Positions 19,267 through 29,660 of a stretch of 64,000 bases of DNA are shown piece by piece (the stretch's first letter is position 1; every line of letters begins with the position of its first letter). Made by a program: the position numbers and the translations under genes. Under the pieces are notes generated by a model. It had not been told where the DNA came from. It saw only the letters and a list, made by a program, of their open reading frames with translations, and ran no database searches. This DNA is from an uncultured Rhodospirillales bacterium (GTDB lineage: Bacteria; Pseudomonadota; Alphaproteobacteria; Acetobacterales; Acetobacteraceae): positions 16,191 to 80,190 of the forward strand of contig CAIJTR010000109.1 in the NCBI GenBank assembly GCA_903823665.1. The letters are read 5' to 3'.

Positions 19267-19291
19267 TCTGCGTTCCCTTCCCAACCAATCT

Positions 19292-19699
19292 TTACTCGGC
19301 GGCGGCTTCCGCCACCGGAGCGGCCACATCCTTCACCACGTCACGGGCGCGTTCGGCAATACGTGCCGACTTGCCGCTGCGGCCGCGCAGGTAATATAGC
19401 TTCGCGCGACGCACGTCGCCACGACGCATCACGGCGATTTCGGCGATGGTCGGCGCATAAAGCGGAAACACGCGCTCCACACCTTCGCCGTAGCTGATCT
19501 TGCGCACGGTGAAGTTGCTGTTCAGACCCTTGTTCGAACGTGCAATGCACACGCCCTCGAAGTTCTGCACGCGGGTGCGCTCGCCTTCGACAACCTTCAC
19601 GGCCACGCGCAGCGTGTCGCCAGGCTGGAAGTTCGGAACCGGACGCTCGGCCACAAGCTTGGCAATCGTCTCGGCCTCGTATTGCTGGATGATGTTCAT
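19292..19699 (-). CDS. rplS: 50S ribosomal protein L19
   Basis: Large-subunit ribosomal protein at the 30S-50S interface. From ATG 19699 ([15 protein letters not shown]) it has 135 residues, slightly longer than the E. coli form owing to an Ala/Val/Glu-rich C-terminal tail ([12 protein letters not shown]). Conserved blocks are [29 protein letters not shown] and [18 protein letters not shown]. Its ATG overlaps the trmD stop (ATGA), giving a tightly coupled rpsP-rimM-trmD-rplS group. Confidence 0.97.
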   Translation of the reverse strand: MNIIQQYEAETIAKLVAERPVPNFQPGDTLRVAVKVVEGERTRVQNFEGVCIARSNKGLNSNFTVRKISYGEGVERVFPLYAPTIAEIAVMRRGDVRRAKLYYLRGRSGKSARIAERARDVVKDVAAPVAEAAAE

Positions 19700-20415
19700 G
19701 ATGCGGACCCTTTCGTCTGAAGCACTGTATTCGTTGAAAGATGCGCTGCCCACAGCTCCGGGCGGCGTTGTTTGGTGATGGCCGTGGCCTGCTCCAGCCG
19801 CCACGCCGCAATCGCCGCGTGGTTGCCCGACAGCAAAACCTCAGGCACGGCACGGCCACACCAATCGGCGGGCCGCGTGTAGTGTGGATATTCCAGCAGG
19901 CCTGCGCTGAAGCTCTCTTCAACACCGCTTTCTGCCGCCCCCATCACGCCCGGCAGCAGGCGGATGCAGGCATCAAGCAAAACCAGGGCAGCACTCTCGC
20001 CGCCTGACAGCACGTAGTCACCGATGCTGATCTCGGTCATGTCACGCGCTTCGATCACGCGCTGATCAATTCCCTCGAACCGGCCGCACAACAGGATCAC
20101 GCCCGGCCCCTCGGCCAAAGCAGAAACCCGGCTTTGCGTCAGCGGCACGCCGCGCGGTGTCAGCACGATCACTGGACGATCATCGGCAACCTCAGCCACC
20201 GCCGCCTCGATCACGTCGGCACGCAGAACCATCCCGGCCCCACCACCAAACGGCGCATCATCGACATTGCGATGCTTCCCCGTCGCGTGATCACGCAGAT
20301 TGCGGGCATCCATCGACCAGATGCCCTCCTCCAGCGCACGCCCAGCCAGGGAGTGACCCAGCGGCCCCGGAAACATCTCCGGAAACAGGCTGATGGTGGT
20401 GGCGCGCCAGCTCAT
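19696..20415 (-). CDS. trmD: tRNA (guanine-N1)-methyltransferase
   Basis: SPOUT-class enzyme that methylates G37 of tRNAs read next to a G, preventing +1 frameshifts. The 239 residues include the N-terminal [19 protein letters not shown], the substrate loop [13 protein letters not shown] and the knotted SAM site [30 protein letters not shown] (residues about 112-141). It overlaps rimM upstream and rplS downstream by four bases each, so the three are translated in concert. Confidence 0.97.
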   Translation of the reverse strand: MSWRATTISLFPEMFPGPLGHSLAGRALEEGIWSMDARNLRDHATGKHRNVDDAPFGGGAGMVLRADVIEAAVAEVADDRPVIVLTPRGVPLTQSRVSALAEGPGVILLCGRFEGIDQRVIEARDMTEISIGDYVLSGGESAALVLLDACIRLLPGVMGAAESGVEESFSAGLLEYPHYTRPADWCGRAVPEVLLSGNHAAIAAWRLEQATAITKQRRPELWAAHLSTNTVLQTKGSAS

Positions 20416-20957
20416 TGGCTCAACACCACATCCTGGGGCAACTCGTCCGGCTGCGGCTCGACGACGACTTCGTCCGGCACAACCACCGTCACCCGTCCGC
20501 CCTCGATATCCACCACCGGCACACAGGTCTTGGTGAACGGCACGATCAGCCGCCCAATCTCCAGGCTCGTGCCCGCACCGTAATCATGCACCATGTCGAT
20601 CTTGCCGAGCGATTTGCCCTGCGGATCGACCGCCTCCAGTCCCATCAGATCAGCGAGGTAGAACTCATCCTCATCCGCCTTCGGAAGCTTCGCGCGCGGC
20701 ACATAAAGCCGTGTGTTGACCAACGCATGAGCCGCCTCACGCGAAGCCACCGCCACGCGCTTGCCCTCGATGATCTCGAACACCTCAGCCACACCCTCGG
20801 ATTTCCACTTCAGGCGAAACCGCCGTCCACGATCATCGTCGAGCACGCCGTAGCCCGGCAGCGCCTCGGGATCAGCCGTGTAGCTGTGCACATGCAACAG
20901 CCCCCGCACGCCATGCGGCCGGCCGATCACGCCCATCAGGATGCGCTCAGGTGCCAA
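20412..20957 (-). CDS. rimM: Ribosome maturation factor RimM
   Basis: 30S assembly factor that binds near S19 and the 16S head. The 181-residue protein has the N-terminal signature [19 protein letters not shown] and the C-terminal PRC-barrel region [15 protein letters not shown] with IPFT-like [13 protein letters not shown]. The start is a TTG at 20957, seven bases past the rpsP stop, with GAGG about eight bases upstream inside rpsP. The first ATG (codon 8) would cut off the usual N-terminal residues, so TTG is preferred. The stop overlaps trmD. Confidence 0.94.
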   Translation of the reverse strand: MAPERILMGVIGRPHGVRGLLHVHSYTADPEALPGYGVLDDDRGRRFRLKWKSEGVAEVFEIIEGKRVAVASREAAHALVNTRLYVPRAKLPKADEDEFYLADLMGLEAVDPQGKSLGKIDMVHDYGAGTSLEIGRLIVPFTKTCVPVVDIEGGRVTVVVPDEVVVEPQPDELPQDVVLSQ

Positions 20958-20964
20958 ATCAGCC

Positions 20965-21306
20965 TCAGCCAGCGGCCTTGGCGGCCGCAGCCAGACGCTC
21001 CTGCGCCTTCTTCTTCGGAGCAGACTGCGTCGGCTGCTCGTGATACTTCGGCATCGGGATCAGGCCGGCATGGCCGAGGAACTTCGCCACGCGATCGGTC
21101 GCCACAGCGCCTTCGCTGACCCAGTGATTGATCCGCTCCGGCAGCAGACGCACGCGCTCGGCGTGATCCGACGGCAGCATCGGGTTGTAGCTGCCAACGC
21201 GCTCGATGAAACGGCCATCGCGCGGGCTGCGGCTGTCGGCGATCACGATGTGGTAGTAAGGGCGCTTCTTTGCACCGGCGCGGGCAAGGCGGATCTTGAG
21301 ACCCAT
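20965..21306 (-). CDS. rpsP: 30S ribosomal protein S16
   Basis: Small-subunit protein important for assembly of the 30S body. From ATG 21306 it has 113 residues: [20 protein letters not shown], then the [16 protein letters not shown] core, and a lysine/alanine-rich extension ([17 protein letters not shown]) typical of alphaproteobacterial S16. A longer frame upstream of the ATG is not family-like. It lies 55 bases downstream of ffh, the usual neighbour. Confidence 0.97.
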   Translation of the reverse strand: MGLKIRLARAGAKKRPYYHIVIADSRSPRDGRFIERVGSYNPMLPSDHAERVRLLPERINHWVSEGAVATDRVAKFLGHAGLIPMPKYHEQPTQSAPKKKAQERLAAAAKAAG

Positions 21307-21361
21307 ATTCAGTGTTCTCCGTTCATCATTGCTAGGTTGGAAAGAGGGGCCAAGGTTGCCA

Positions 21362-22741
21362 TCAGTGACGACGTCCCTGGGGTGGGCGTTGTTGCGGCAT
21401 GAGAGCTCCAAGGCCCTGACGCATCAGGCCCTTCTGTCCGAGCTTGTTCATCCGCTTCATCATGTCGGACATGTCTTCGAACTGCTTCAGCAGCCGGTTC
21501 ACGTCCTGCACCGTAACGCCTGATCCCGCAGCAATCCGCTTCTTGCGGCTCGCCTTGATGATGTCGGGGTTCCGGCGTTCCTTCATCGTCATGGAGCCAA
21601 TAATGGCCACCTGACGACCAATGATCTTGGGGTCCATCTTCGCGTCACCGACGGCCGCCTGCAGCTTCGCCCCGCCCGGCAGCATGCCGAGGATGGACGA
21701 TATGCTGCCCATCTTGGTGATCTGCTTCATCTGGCTGGCAAAGTCTTCCAGGTCGAACTGACCCTTCGCCATCTTGCGCGCCAGCTTCTCGGCATCGGCC
21801 TGATCAACAAGCTCGCTGGCCTTCTCAACCAGCCCCACCACGTCGCCAAGGCCGAGAATACGACCAGCCACACGCTCCGGATGGAAGTCCTCCAGCGCAT
21901 CCAGCTTCTCGCCCGAGCCGGTGAGCTTGATCGGCGCCCCGGTCACAGCGCGCATCGAAAGCGCCGCACCGCCACGGCTGTCACCGTCCATCCGCGTCAT
22001 CACAATGCCGGTGACACCCACCGCATCGTTGAACGCCTTGGCCGTGTTGACGGCGTCCTGGCCGGTCATGGCATCGACCACCAGCAGCGTCTCGGCAGGG
22101 TTGGTGAGGGCGCGGATCTGCCGCACCTCCTCCATCAACGCCTCATCGATCGACAAACGGCCGGCGGTGTCGAGAATGACCACGTCGAACACTTCGCGCC
22201 GCGCCGTGTCCATCGCCCGCGCCGCAATCTCCAGCGCCGTCTGGCCCGCAATGATCGGCAGGCTCGAAACCCCCGCACGCTCGGCCAACTGCTGCAGCTG
22301 CAACTGCGCGGCGGGGCGCTGTGTATCAAGGCTGGCCAGCAGCACGCGACGGCGCAGCTTCGTATGCAGCCGCAACGCAATCTTGCCCGAGGTCGTCGTC
22401 TTGCCGGAACCCTGCAGACCCACCATCAAAATCGGCACCGGGGCCACGGCATTGAGATTGAGTGGCACCGCACCGGCCCCACCCAACGCCTCAATCAGCA
22501 CGTCATTGACGATCTTGACGACCTGCTGGCCGGGCGAGACGCTGTCAACAACCTCAGAGCCCACCGCCCGCTCACGCGCCTTGGCGATGAAGTCCTTCAC
22601 CACCGGCAGCGCCACGTCCGCGTCGAGCAGAGCAAGCCGGACCTCGCGAAGCGCCTCGGCCACGTCGAGCTCGTTCAGCGCGCCTTTTGTGCGCAGCTTA
22701 TCGAAAACCCCCGTTAACTTGGCCGAAAGCGATTCGAACAA
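21362..22741 (-). CDS. ffh: Signal recognition particle protein Ffh
   Basis: GTPase of the signal recognition particle; with 4.5S RNA it delivers membrane proteins to FtsY. The N domain starts [20 protein letters not shown]. The G domain has [28 protein letters not shown] and TRMDGD. The C-terminal M domain is methionine-rich ([20 protein letters not shown] and beyond). By homology the first codon should be the TTG at 22741, which follows GAGGG by four bases; an in-frame ATG 33 bases upstream would add unusual residues. The result is 459 residues. It leads the ffh-rpsP-rimM-trmD-rplS group. Confidence 0.96.
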   Translation of the reverse strand: MFESLSAKLTGVFDKLRTKGALNELDVAEALREVRLALLDADVALPVVKDFIAKARERAVGSEVVDSVSPGQQVVKIVNDVLIEALGGAGAVPLNLNAVAPVPILMVGLQGSGKTTTSGKIALRLHTKLRRRVLLASLDTQRPAAQLQLQQLAERAGVSSLPIIAGQTALEIAARAMDTARREVFDVVILDTAGRLSIDEALMEEVRQIRALTNPAETLLVVDAMTGQDAVNTAKAFNDAVGVTGIVMTRMDGDSRGGAALSMRAVTGAPIKLTGSGEKLDALEDFHPERVAGRILGLGDVVGLVEKASELVDQADAEKLARKMAKGQFDLEDFASQMKQITKMGSISSILGMLPGGAKLQAAVGDAKMDPKIIGRQVAIIGSMTMKERRNPDIIKASRKKRIAAGSGVTVQDVNRLLKQFEDMSDMMKRMNKLGQKGLMRQGLGALMPQQRPPQGRRH

Positions 22742-22852
22742 AAAACCCTCATTTGGTGGCCACGCCACCCACAACGAAAAACGCGCCGCTGCGCGAACAC
22801 TCGCGAGGCGACGGGATAGAGGGCCGCGTTGTGGTCTTGTGACGACTTGATG

Positions 22853-24964
22853 TCAAGCGCGAAGCGTTTGCGAGTCCCGGCCAACCTCGTCGCGTTGCGA
22901 CTGGCGAAGCGCCAGCAGCCCGTCAATCACCGCCACGAGCTCGGCACGGCCAACGGGCTTGCGCACGAAACTCACCAGATCATCGCGCTCCAGCAGATCA
23001 GGCAGCCGCACGGTCATAAACCCGCTGATGAAAAGCAACGGCAAGGTGGGATCTTTCGCCCGTGCCCTGGCCCCCAACGTCCATCCGTTATCACCGTCTT
23101 TCAGCACAACGTCCGTCACGATGATGTCCACCCGAGGACCGAGCAGAGCGAGTGCGTGCTCGACCGTGCCTGCCTCCTGCACGGCAAAGCCCTCCAGCCG
23201 CAACAGACGCGCGATGCTGGCGCGCACGGTGTCGTTGTCGTCCACCAGGAGAACGGACATCACCCGCGCCTTTTCCGGCGGCGCTGCCAGAGCCGCCGGT
23301 ACAAGCGGCAGACTGACGGTGCGTGCCGGACGACTTGGCTCCATCGGCAACAGAACGCTGGCCCGCATTCCCAGCCCCGGCTCGCTCACCAGTTGCAACA
23401 TCCCGCCGGACTGCTGCGCAAATCCGCGCGCCGCCGACAGTCCCAGGCCGAGATGATGGCCTGCCGCCTTGGTGGAAAAGCCCGGCTCCATCGCCTGCTC
23501 CAGCAATGCCGCCGGCATCCCCTGCCCCACATCGTCAACAACAATGGCCAGCATTGTGCGACCACCTTCCGTCACCGTCGTGATCTCCAGGCCGATTTCG
23601 CCGCGCGGATCAGACGCATCGGCCGCATTGCTCAACAACACGCCAACACAGCCAAGCAATCCACGCGGATCAACCGTCACCCAACATTCCGGCTCGTCAC
23701 CGGCAAAGCTCAGACTCTGTTGCGGTTGCAGCCATTCTTGAAGCTGCGCGGCATGGTCGCGTAACCAGACAGACACATTGATCACCTGCGGCTGCAGCAA
23801 CATCCGCTGGGCATACGCGGTCAAAAGCTGAGACAATTCCGAACCCTGCCCCGCCGCCTCCAGCATAGACCGGCTCACCGCAACCACATTCTCATCGTGC
23901 GGATGCAGCGCGCGAACCGTCTCGGCGTCCAGCGAGACCATCGTCAGCAAATTGTTGATCTCGTGCGCAATGCCAGAGGCCAGCCGTTGCATCCTCAGTG
24001 AGGTCGTCTGTCCTGGAGGGGTCAAAGCCAAGCGAGACAACGCCGCGCCCGCCAACTCAGCAGGCCCGCGCTTATCACGCCGATAAAGCACCAGCCCAAG
24101 CAACAGCAGCACCAGCGACAACAGGCCCAATGTCACCGCCTCAATAATGTCATTGAGAGCGCGGGGCCGCGGCATCAAACCGGCGTTCATCACCACGCTG
24201 GCGGGCCAGCCACCAAGCTTGCGCAGCATGAACCGATGCTCGCCATCATCAAGCCGAACACGCACGGTACGGTCCGTCTCGGGCCGTAATGCGTGGCTTG
24301 GAACCAACGCCGAGGTCACTGCAGGATCCACCGAGCGGTCTGACAACAGCATACCGTCATCCGTCAGCAGCCAGCTTCGTCCGATCGACGCACCTGCACT
24401 CGGAAGGTCGCGCTCACGCGTGAGAAACGTCACCAGCGCCGGATCTGTTCCACCAATTGCACTGGTCACACCGATCAGCATCGGCGTTTTCTGCAAATCC
24501 GCCGAACGCCCAAGCTGCGGCAGTTCCGGAACGCTTGCGCCAATGGGAACAATCAACTCGCCCAACATGGCCGGAATCGCACCGTTCGGACGGGCCTGGG
24601 CGGTTATGCGCCCCTGCTTGTCAGAGATCACAATGTTCCACAAACGCGGATTGTCTCGGCAGAGTTCATCGATCAGCGCGGCCCGGTGATCAGCCGGAAC
24701 CGCCTCGATCATCCGCTCAAACGCCACCTGCTCAGCGAACAAAGCAGAGATTTGTTCCGCCAGCCGGTCCCGTGCCTCCCGTAGAAGCACACTGCGCGAC
24801 GTCCCCACCGACGGCATTCCAACGATGACGACACTTCCCGCCACGGTGGCAAAGAAAGCCGCCAGAACCAAGCAGAGCACAGCCCACCCGCCAAACCGCC
24901 ACCGAAACAACGACATTCGCCACGTTTCGGTGTCCGGCTGGAGAGATGGCGATGCGTCAGGCAC
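22853..24964 (-). CDS. Hybrid sensor histidine kinase/response regulator
   Basis: Membrane sensor kinase with a fused receiver, 703 residues. TM1 is at about 26-48 and TM2 at about 272-294, with a periplasmic sensing region of some 220 residues between them. The kinase core has the phosphoacceptor His334 in SGIAHEINNLL, an N-box Asn near 446 (LLSNAADAS), a G1 box VDDVGQGMP near 477 and GLGLS near 506. The C-terminal receiver starts VLLVDDND with phospho-Asp618 (IVTDVV) and a late KP lysine. The start is GTG 24964 after a G-rich ribosome site, 18 bases from infC. No separate output regulator is nearby; the signal is unknown. Confidence 0.92.
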   Translation of the reverse strand: MPDASPSLQPDTETWRMSLFRWRFGGWAVLCLVLAAFFATVAGSVVIVGMPSVGTSRSVLLREARDRLAEQISALFAEQVAFERMIEAVPADHRAALIDELCRDNPRLWNIVISDKQGRITAQARPNGAIPAMLGELIVPIGASVPELPQLGRSADLQKTPMLIGVTSAIGGTDPALVTFLTRERDLPSAGASIGRSWLLTDDGMLLSDRSVDPAVTSALVPSHALRPETDRTVRVRLDDGEHRFMLRKLGGWPASVVMNAGLMPRPRALNDIIEAVTLGLLSLVLLLLGLVLYRRDKRGPAELAGAALSRLALTPPGQTTSLRMQRLASGIAHEINNLLTMVSLDAETVRALHPHDENVVAVSRSMLEAAGQGSELSQLLTAYAQRMLLQPQVINVSVWLRDHAAQLQEWLQPQQSLSFAGDEPECWVTVDPRGLLGCVGVLLSNAADASDPRGEIGLEITTVTEGGRTMLAIVVDDVGQGMPAALLEQAMEPGFSTKAAGHHLGLGLSAARGFAQQSGGMLQLVSEPGLGMRASVLLPMEPSRPARTVSLPLVPAALAAPPEKARVMSVLLVDDNDTVRASIARLLRLEGFAVQEAGTVEHALALLGPRVDIIVTDVVLKDGDNGWTLGARARAKDPTLPLLFISGFMTVRLPDLLERDDLVSFVRKPVGRAELVAVIDGLLALRQSQRDEVGRDSQTLRA

Positions 24965-24982
24965 TACACCCCCACCCCTATA

Positions 24983-25519
24983 TTATTTTGGATTGAGAAC
25001 CATCACCATCTGACGGTTTTCCATCTTCGGCATCTGCTCCACCTTCGTGGCCAGATCCATGTCGGCGCGTATCCGCTCCAACACCTTGATGCCGAGATCC
25101 TGGTGCGCCATTTCACGACCGCGGAAGCGCAGTGTGACTTTCACCTTGTCGCCCTCATCGATGAACGACTTCATGGCGCGCAGCTTCACCTGATAATCAT
25201 TCTCGTCAATGTTCGGGCGAACCTTGACCTCTTTGATCTCGATGACCTTCTGCTTCTTCTTCGCCTCGTTCTTCTTTTTCTGCTGCTCGTATTTGAACTT
25301 GCCGAAATCAAGGATCTTCACCACCGGTGGCTCAGCGTTCGGGCTGATTTCCAGCAGATCAAGGCCGACGCTGTAGGCACGCAGCAGCGCGTCACGCGCC
25401 GTCATCACGCCTTGCATTTCGCCGTCTTCGTCGATCAGACGCACCTGCGCTGCGCGGATTTCTTCATTCACTCGGGGTCCGTCGCGGTTCGGCGAGGCGG
25501 GTTGCGGTGGTCTGGCTAT
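24983..25519 (-). CDS. infC: Translation initiation factor IF-3 (ATA start)
   Basis: IF-3 binds the 30S subunit and checks start codon and tRNA choice. No ATG lies in frame before the conserved [13 protein letters not shown] region. The frame extends through [13 protein letters not shown] to an ATA at 25519, which sits six bases after a strong AGGAG. IF-3 genes often use ATT/ATA/ATC so that IF-3 represses its own synthesis, which supports this start; a GTG at 25471 is the fallback but cuts the N-terminus. The protein is 178 residues. The linker ([11 protein letters not shown]) and C-terminal fold ([17 protein letters not shown]) are typical. thrS lies upstream; rpmI and rplT do not follow. 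Confidence 0.93.
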   Translation of the reverse strand: MARPPQPASPNRDGPRVNEEIRAAQVRLIDEDGEMQGVMTARDALLRAYSVGLDLLEISPNAEPPVVKILDFGKFKYEQQKKKNEAKKKQKVIEIKEVKVRPNIDENDYQVKLRAMKSFIDEGDKVKVTLRFRGREMAHQDLGIKVLERIRADMDLATKVEQMPKMENRQMVMVLNPK

Positions 25520-25590
25520 GGTGGTCTCCTGTGGACGTTACGAAATTTTTGGCACGTCGAGCGCAGTTGTGCCCGTCTGGCGTGGCCGGA

Positions 25591-27525
25591 TCAAGCAAAC
25601 TCATTTGTCATATCGGGAGGCGTGGCCTCAGCTGCAATGCGCGCCACCGCTTCATCGAGCGACAACGTCTCTTGCGCCTCCACACCCAGCCTGCGCAGCG
25701 CCACCGTCCGCGTCTCAGCCTCCTTGCGGCCAACCACGGCGATCACCGGCACGTGCTGCACACTGTGCTCACGTATCTTGGCGTTGATCTTGCTGTTGGC
25801 GGTGTCGGTCACAACCGTCAATCCCGCCGCCTTCAACGCCGCCGATACCTCATGCGCATAGTCGTCCGCATCCGAGACGATGGTCACCACCGCCACCTGC
25901 ACCGGAGCCAGCCAGAGAGGGAAACGTCCAGCATATTGCTCGATCAGAATGCCGAGAAAACGCTCGAAACTGCCCAGAATCGCACGATGCAGCATCACCG
26001 GGCGATGCCGCGCGCCATCCTCGCCGACATATTCCGCATCCAGCCGCTCCGGCAGCACGAAATCCACCTGCAACGTGCCGCACTGCCAGTCACGCCCAAT
26101 GGCGTCACGCAGCACAAATTCCAGCTTCGGGCCATAAAACGCGCCCTCCCCCGGATTGAGCTCGTATTCCACGCCTGCAATCGCGCACGCCTCTTTCAAC
26201 GCGCCCTCCGCCCGATCCCACGTCTCATCGGACCCTGCCCGCTTCTCCGGCCGGTCCGAAAACTTCACGCGGAAGCTCTCAAACCCGAAATCGCGATAGA
26301 CCGAAGACAGCAACTCCACAAACCGCACCGTCTCATCGGCAATCTGCGCCTCAGTGCAGAAGATATGCGCATCATCCTGGGTGAACGCCCGCACCCGCAT
26401 GATGCCGTGCAGCGCGCCCGAAGGCTCATAACGGTGGCACGCACCGAACTCGGCCATGCGCAACGGCAACTCACGATAGCTACGCAGGCCCTGGCGGAAG
26501 ATCAGCACATGGCACGGGCAGTTCATCGGCTTCAGGGCGAGGGTTTTGTCCTCCTCGGCCACCATCGCCTGGAACATGTTCTCGCGATACTTCTCCCAGT
26601 GGCCCGAAGCCTCCCACAGCGCCCGATCCACCAGCTGAGGGGTTTTCACCTCCTCATAACCGCCGGCTTCCAAGCGACGACGCATATAGGCCTCGGCGGT
26701 GCGGTAAATCTTCCAGCCCTTCGGATGCCAGAACACACTGCCTGGCGCTTCCTCCTGCAGATGGAACAGCCCCATCTCGCGGCCAATGCGGCGATGGTCG
26801 CGCTTCTCGGCCTCCTCCAGCATCTTCAGATAGGCATCAAGTTCCTTCTGATCGCGCCATGCCGTGCCGTAAATCCGCTGCAGCATCGCGTTGCGGTGAT
26901 CGCCGCGCCAATAGGCACCCGCCACCTTCATCAGCTTGAACGCGGTGCCCACGTCGCCGGTCGAGCGCATATGCGGGCCACGACACAGATCGATCCAGTC
27001 ACCCTGGCTGTAGAAGGTGATGGTCTGATCTTCACCGAGATCACGCACCAGCTCCGCCTTGTACCCCTCACCCTTCGCCTCGAAGAACGCAATCGCGTCA
27101 TTGCGATCCCGCACGCTGCGCACGAACGGTGCCCCGCGCGCCACAATCTCGCGCATTTTCGCTTCAATGGCCGTGAAATCCGCCGTGGTGAAAGGCTCGT
27201 TGCGGGCGAAATCGTAATAGAAGCCGTTCTCGATCGACGGCCCGATCGTCACCTGGGTGCCGGGGAACAACTCCTGCACCGCCTCGGCCAGCACGTGTGC
27301 TGTGTCGTGCCGGATCAACTCCAGCGCGTCCTCGTCACGCCGGGTGACAAACACCACCCGCGCATCCTCGGCAATCTCAGTCGACAGATCAACGAGCCTA
27401 CCGTCGAGCTTCATGGCGAGTGCCGCCTTGGCGAGACCGGGGCCGATGGACGCGGCCACCGTCGTGCCCGTCACCGGCGCGTCGAAGCTGCGCTGGGAAC
27501 CGTCGGGCAGGGTGATGGCGGGCAT
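25591..27525 (-). CDS. thrS: Threonyl-tRNA synthetase
   Basis: Class II synthetase charging tRNA-Thr. From ATG 27525 (after AGAGGA) the protein has 644 residues. Its layout is the N-terminal TGS domain ([18 protein letters not shown]), the editing domain with [17 protein letters not shown] and [13 protein letters not shown], the catalytic core with zinc ligands in MNCPCH and motif 2 at [29 protein letters not shown], and the anticodon-binding domain from PVQVAVVTI. The order thrS-infC is the classic arrangement. In E. coli ThrRS represses its own mRNA; no such operator could be checked here. Confidence 0.97.
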   Translation of the reverse strand: MPAITLPDGSQRSFDAPVTGTTVAASIGPGLAKAALAMKLDGRLVDLSTEIAEDARVVFVTRRDEDALELIRHDTAHVLAEAVQELFPGTQVTIGPSIENGFYYDFARNEPFTTADFTAIEAKMREIVARGAPFVRSVRDRNDAIAFFEAKGEGYKAELVRDLGEDQTITFYSQGDWIDLCRGPHMRSTGDVGTAFKLMKVAGAYWRGDHRNAMLQRIYGTAWRDQKELDAYLKMLEEAEKRDHRRIGREMGLFHLQEEAPGSVFWHPKGWKIYRTAEAYMRRRLEAGGYEEVKTPQLVDRALWEASGHWEKYRENMFQAMVAEEDKTLALKPMNCPCHVLIFRQGLRSYRELPLRMAEFGACHRYEPSGALHGIMRVRAFTQDDAHIFCTEAQIADETVRFVELLSSVYRDFGFESFRVKFSDRPEKRAGSDETWDRAEGALKEACAIAGVEYELNPGEGAFYGPKLEFVLRDAIGRDWQCGTLQVDFVLPERLDAEYVGEDGARHRPVMLHRAILGSFERFLGILIEQYAGRFPLWLAPVQVAVVTIVSDADDYAHEVSAALKAAGLTVVTDTANSKINAKIREHSVQHVPVIAVVGRKEAETRTVALRRLGVEAQETLSLDEAVARIAAEATPPDMTNEFA

Positions 27526-27562
27526 ATCGTCCTCTCTGGAAATCCGGGAGCGTTCTATGCCG

Positions 27563-28471
27563 TTACGGCAGCGCTTCCACAACCCTTGCAACCGGGAGGT
27601 CTGCCAGGAGTTTCTCGCGCAGAACAACAGGCCATTCGCCAGCAGGCCCGCGCGGTGCGGTCATCGACGGCTCACTGTCGCCTGAGAACAACACAACGCA
27701 CGGGCAGCCAACGCTCGCCGCAATATGCATCGGCCCAGTGTCGTTGCCGATCGCCAACGCCGCCCGCGCCGCCACCGCGAACACCTGCGGCAGCGAGGTC
27801 CGCCCCACCAAATCCACCGCCTGCGGACACGCCGCCCGGATCACCGCCACTAGATCAGCCTCAGACGCCGCCCCGATCACCACAGGCGTCAGCCCACGCC
27901 GTATCAGCTCCAGCGCCAGTTCAGCGAAATGCGCCACCGGCCAACGCTTCGCCGGGCGAGACGGTGCCGCCCCCGGCACCAGCAATGCGAAACGCTCGGG
28001 CAGCGCCGGGACAGCCGTGTCAGTTAGCCAACCCAAATCGGGGCGCGGAAACTCCTGCACCCCCGCAATCTCCAACTGATCCCGCTGCCGCTCGATGGTG
28101 TGCATCGTCTCCCGCTTCGGATCGCTCTGCGGATGAGAGCACCCAGCTGAGATCCCCGACCACGGCGGACGGCCCGCCAGCGAGAAATAAGTCTTTGAGC
28201 GGCCAGAGGTTTGCAGATCATAAACAAAGTCATAGCCGCGCAACTGACCCGACAGACGATGCAACGCCTTCAACTGCCACCAGCTCGGCTTGTCATCCAC
28301 CAGCACGTGATCAAACCACGGCGATGCCTGCATCAACTTGGCAAACGGGGCGGTCGTCAGAAGCGAGATATCCGCATCCGGATGATGCTCCCGAATGGCG
28401 GCAAACGGCCCGAACGACAGCACCATGTCACCCAGCGCGCCGTGCCGGATCACCAGGATGCGGGCAATCAC
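27563..28471 (-). CDS. Glycosyltransferase family 9 (heptosyltransferase-like)
   Basis: GT-B fold enzyme of the ADP-heptose:LPS heptosyltransferase family, acting at the cytoplasmic face of the inner membrane on lipopolysaccharide core. Its 302 residues begin with [29 protein letters not shown], the family N-terminus. The C-terminal half has [16 protein letters not shown] and [23 protein letters not shown], the nucleotide-sugar site. The ATG overlaps the stop of the upstream GT4 gene by four bases. The acceptor sugar cannot be told. It lies 37 bases before thrS. Confidence 0.9.
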   Translation of the reverse strand: MIARILVIRHGALGDMVLSFGPFAAIREHHPDADISLLTTAPFAKLMQASPWFDHVLVDDKPSWWQLKALHRLSGQLRGYDFVYDLQTSGRSKTYFSLAGRPPWSGISAGCSHPQSDPKRETMHTIERQRDQLEIAGVQEFPRPDLGWLTDTAVPALPERFALLVPGAAPSRPAKRWPVAHFAELALELIRRGLTPVVIGAASEADLVAVIRAACPQAVDLVGRTSLPQVFAVAARAALAIGNDTGPMHIAASVGCPCVVLFSGDSEPSMTAPRGPAGEWPVVLREKLLADLPVARVVEALP

Positions 28472-29616
28472 CCGAGCAACTCGCGATACACGTCCAACGT
28501 CGCCGCCTGCATCGCCGCCACCGTGTAGTGCTCAATCACCGAGGCCCGCGCCGCCTCGCCAATGGTCATGCGATCCTCCGCAGGCAGGCTCAGCACGTAA
28601 TCAAGCCCCGCCGCCAGCTCATCCGCATCCCCCGGCGTCACCCGCCAGCCCGTCACATTGTGCTCGATGGTCTCCACCGCCCCGCCATGATCGGTCGCAA
28701 TCACCATCGCCTGCATCGCCTGCGCCTCTACCACAACGCGTCCGAACGCCTCCGGGTCGGTGGACGCATTGACCACCACATCGGCCAGCCGCAACGCCGC
28801 CGGCATATCATCGCAATGCCCCACAATCCGCAGACGGCTGGACAAGCCCAGCCGCTCCGCCTGCGCCGTCAACTCCGCCACGTAGCTGTCCCGCCCCTGC
28901 GCATCTCCCACCAGCACGGCGCACACATCCTGATTGACCATCCGCGCGAGTGCGTCGATCAGCACGCCCTGGCCTTTCCAGCGCGTGATCCGGCCCGGCA
29001 GCAGCACCACCGGCTGCCCATCCTCCAGCCGCCACGCCCGCGAAAGCCGCATCATCCGCGCCGGCGTCACATTGTCCGGGTCGAACATCGCAGGGTCCGC
29101 CCCGCGATAGATCACCCGGATGATCGCAGGGTCCACATGATGGCGCGTCTTGATCAGCTCAGCGATGAAATGGCTGATCGCAATCACCCGATCCCCGCTC
29201 GCCATTACCGCGTTATACCGCCGCTTGAACCAGATGCCTTCGTTGTAAGCACCATGGTAGGTCGTAACAAAACGAACCCCTGTCCGCCGTGCCGCAATCT
29301 TCGCCGACCATGCCGGAGCGCGGGACCGTGCATGCACGATATCGACCTTCTGTTCCCGGATCACGCGCGTGAGCTTCGCAGCGTTAGCAAGGATTTTGCG
29401 CGGGCTTTTGGTGTTCAGCGGCAGCAGAATGTTGCGCCCACCGGCGCGCTCCACATTCGAAGCCAATCTGCCCCCAGCACTCGCCACCAGCGCCTGCCCG
29501 CCCGCCAGCGCAATCGCCTGCGTGATCTCCACCGTACCGCGCTCCACACCGCCCCCGCCCAGGGCTGGAAGCACTTGCAAAACCACGGGATACGCATCGT
29601 CTGGGTTGGAAGCCAT
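28468..29616 (-). CDS. Glycosyltransferase family 4
   Basis: Retaining GT-B glycosyltransferase, probably adding a sugar to lipopolysaccharide core or a similar surface glycan. ATG 29616 gives MASNPDDAYPVVLQVLPALGGGGVERG, with the glycine-rich acceptor loop at the N-terminus. The nucleotide-sugar domain has VVLLPGRITRWKGQGVLIDAL, VGHCDDMPAALRLADVVVNAS and the EX7E-type DPEAFGRVVVEAQAMQAMVIA. It has 382 residues. It starts the minus-strand run GT4-GT9-thrS-infC-kinase and is divergent from the hydrolase gene across 44 bases. Confidence 0.9.
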   Translation of the reverse strand: MASNPDDAYPVVLQVLPALGGGGVERGTVEITQAIALAGGQALVASAGGRLASNVERAGGRNILLPLNTKSPRKILANAAKLTRVIREQKVDIVHARSRAPAWSAKIAARRTGVRFVTTYHGAYNEGIWFKRRYNAVMASGDRVIAISHFIAELIKTRHHVDPAIIRVIYRGADPAMFDPDNVTPARMMRLSRAWRLEDGQPVVLLPGRITRWKGQGVLIDALARMVNQDVCAVLVGDAQGRDSYVAELTAQAERLGLSSRLRIVGHCDDMPAALRLADVVVNASTDPEAFGRVVVEAQAMQAMVIATDHGGAVETIEHNVTGWRVTPGDADELAAGLDYVLSLPAEDRMTIGEAARASVIEHYTVAAMQAATLDVYRELLG

Positions 29617-29660
29617 GACCCGGCTATACCATGCACAACCAGGATTGAAAGATTTGCACC

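Noticed and set aside
19267..19291. Leucine attenuator leader before leuC
   Set aside because: The gap after rplS is only 25 bases, too short for a leader peptide and competing hairpins.
25471..25471. GTG 25471 as the infC start
   Set aside because: It would remove the conserved NRDGPR segment of IF-3 and has no good ribosome site, whereas ATA 25519 follows AGGAG at ideal distance.
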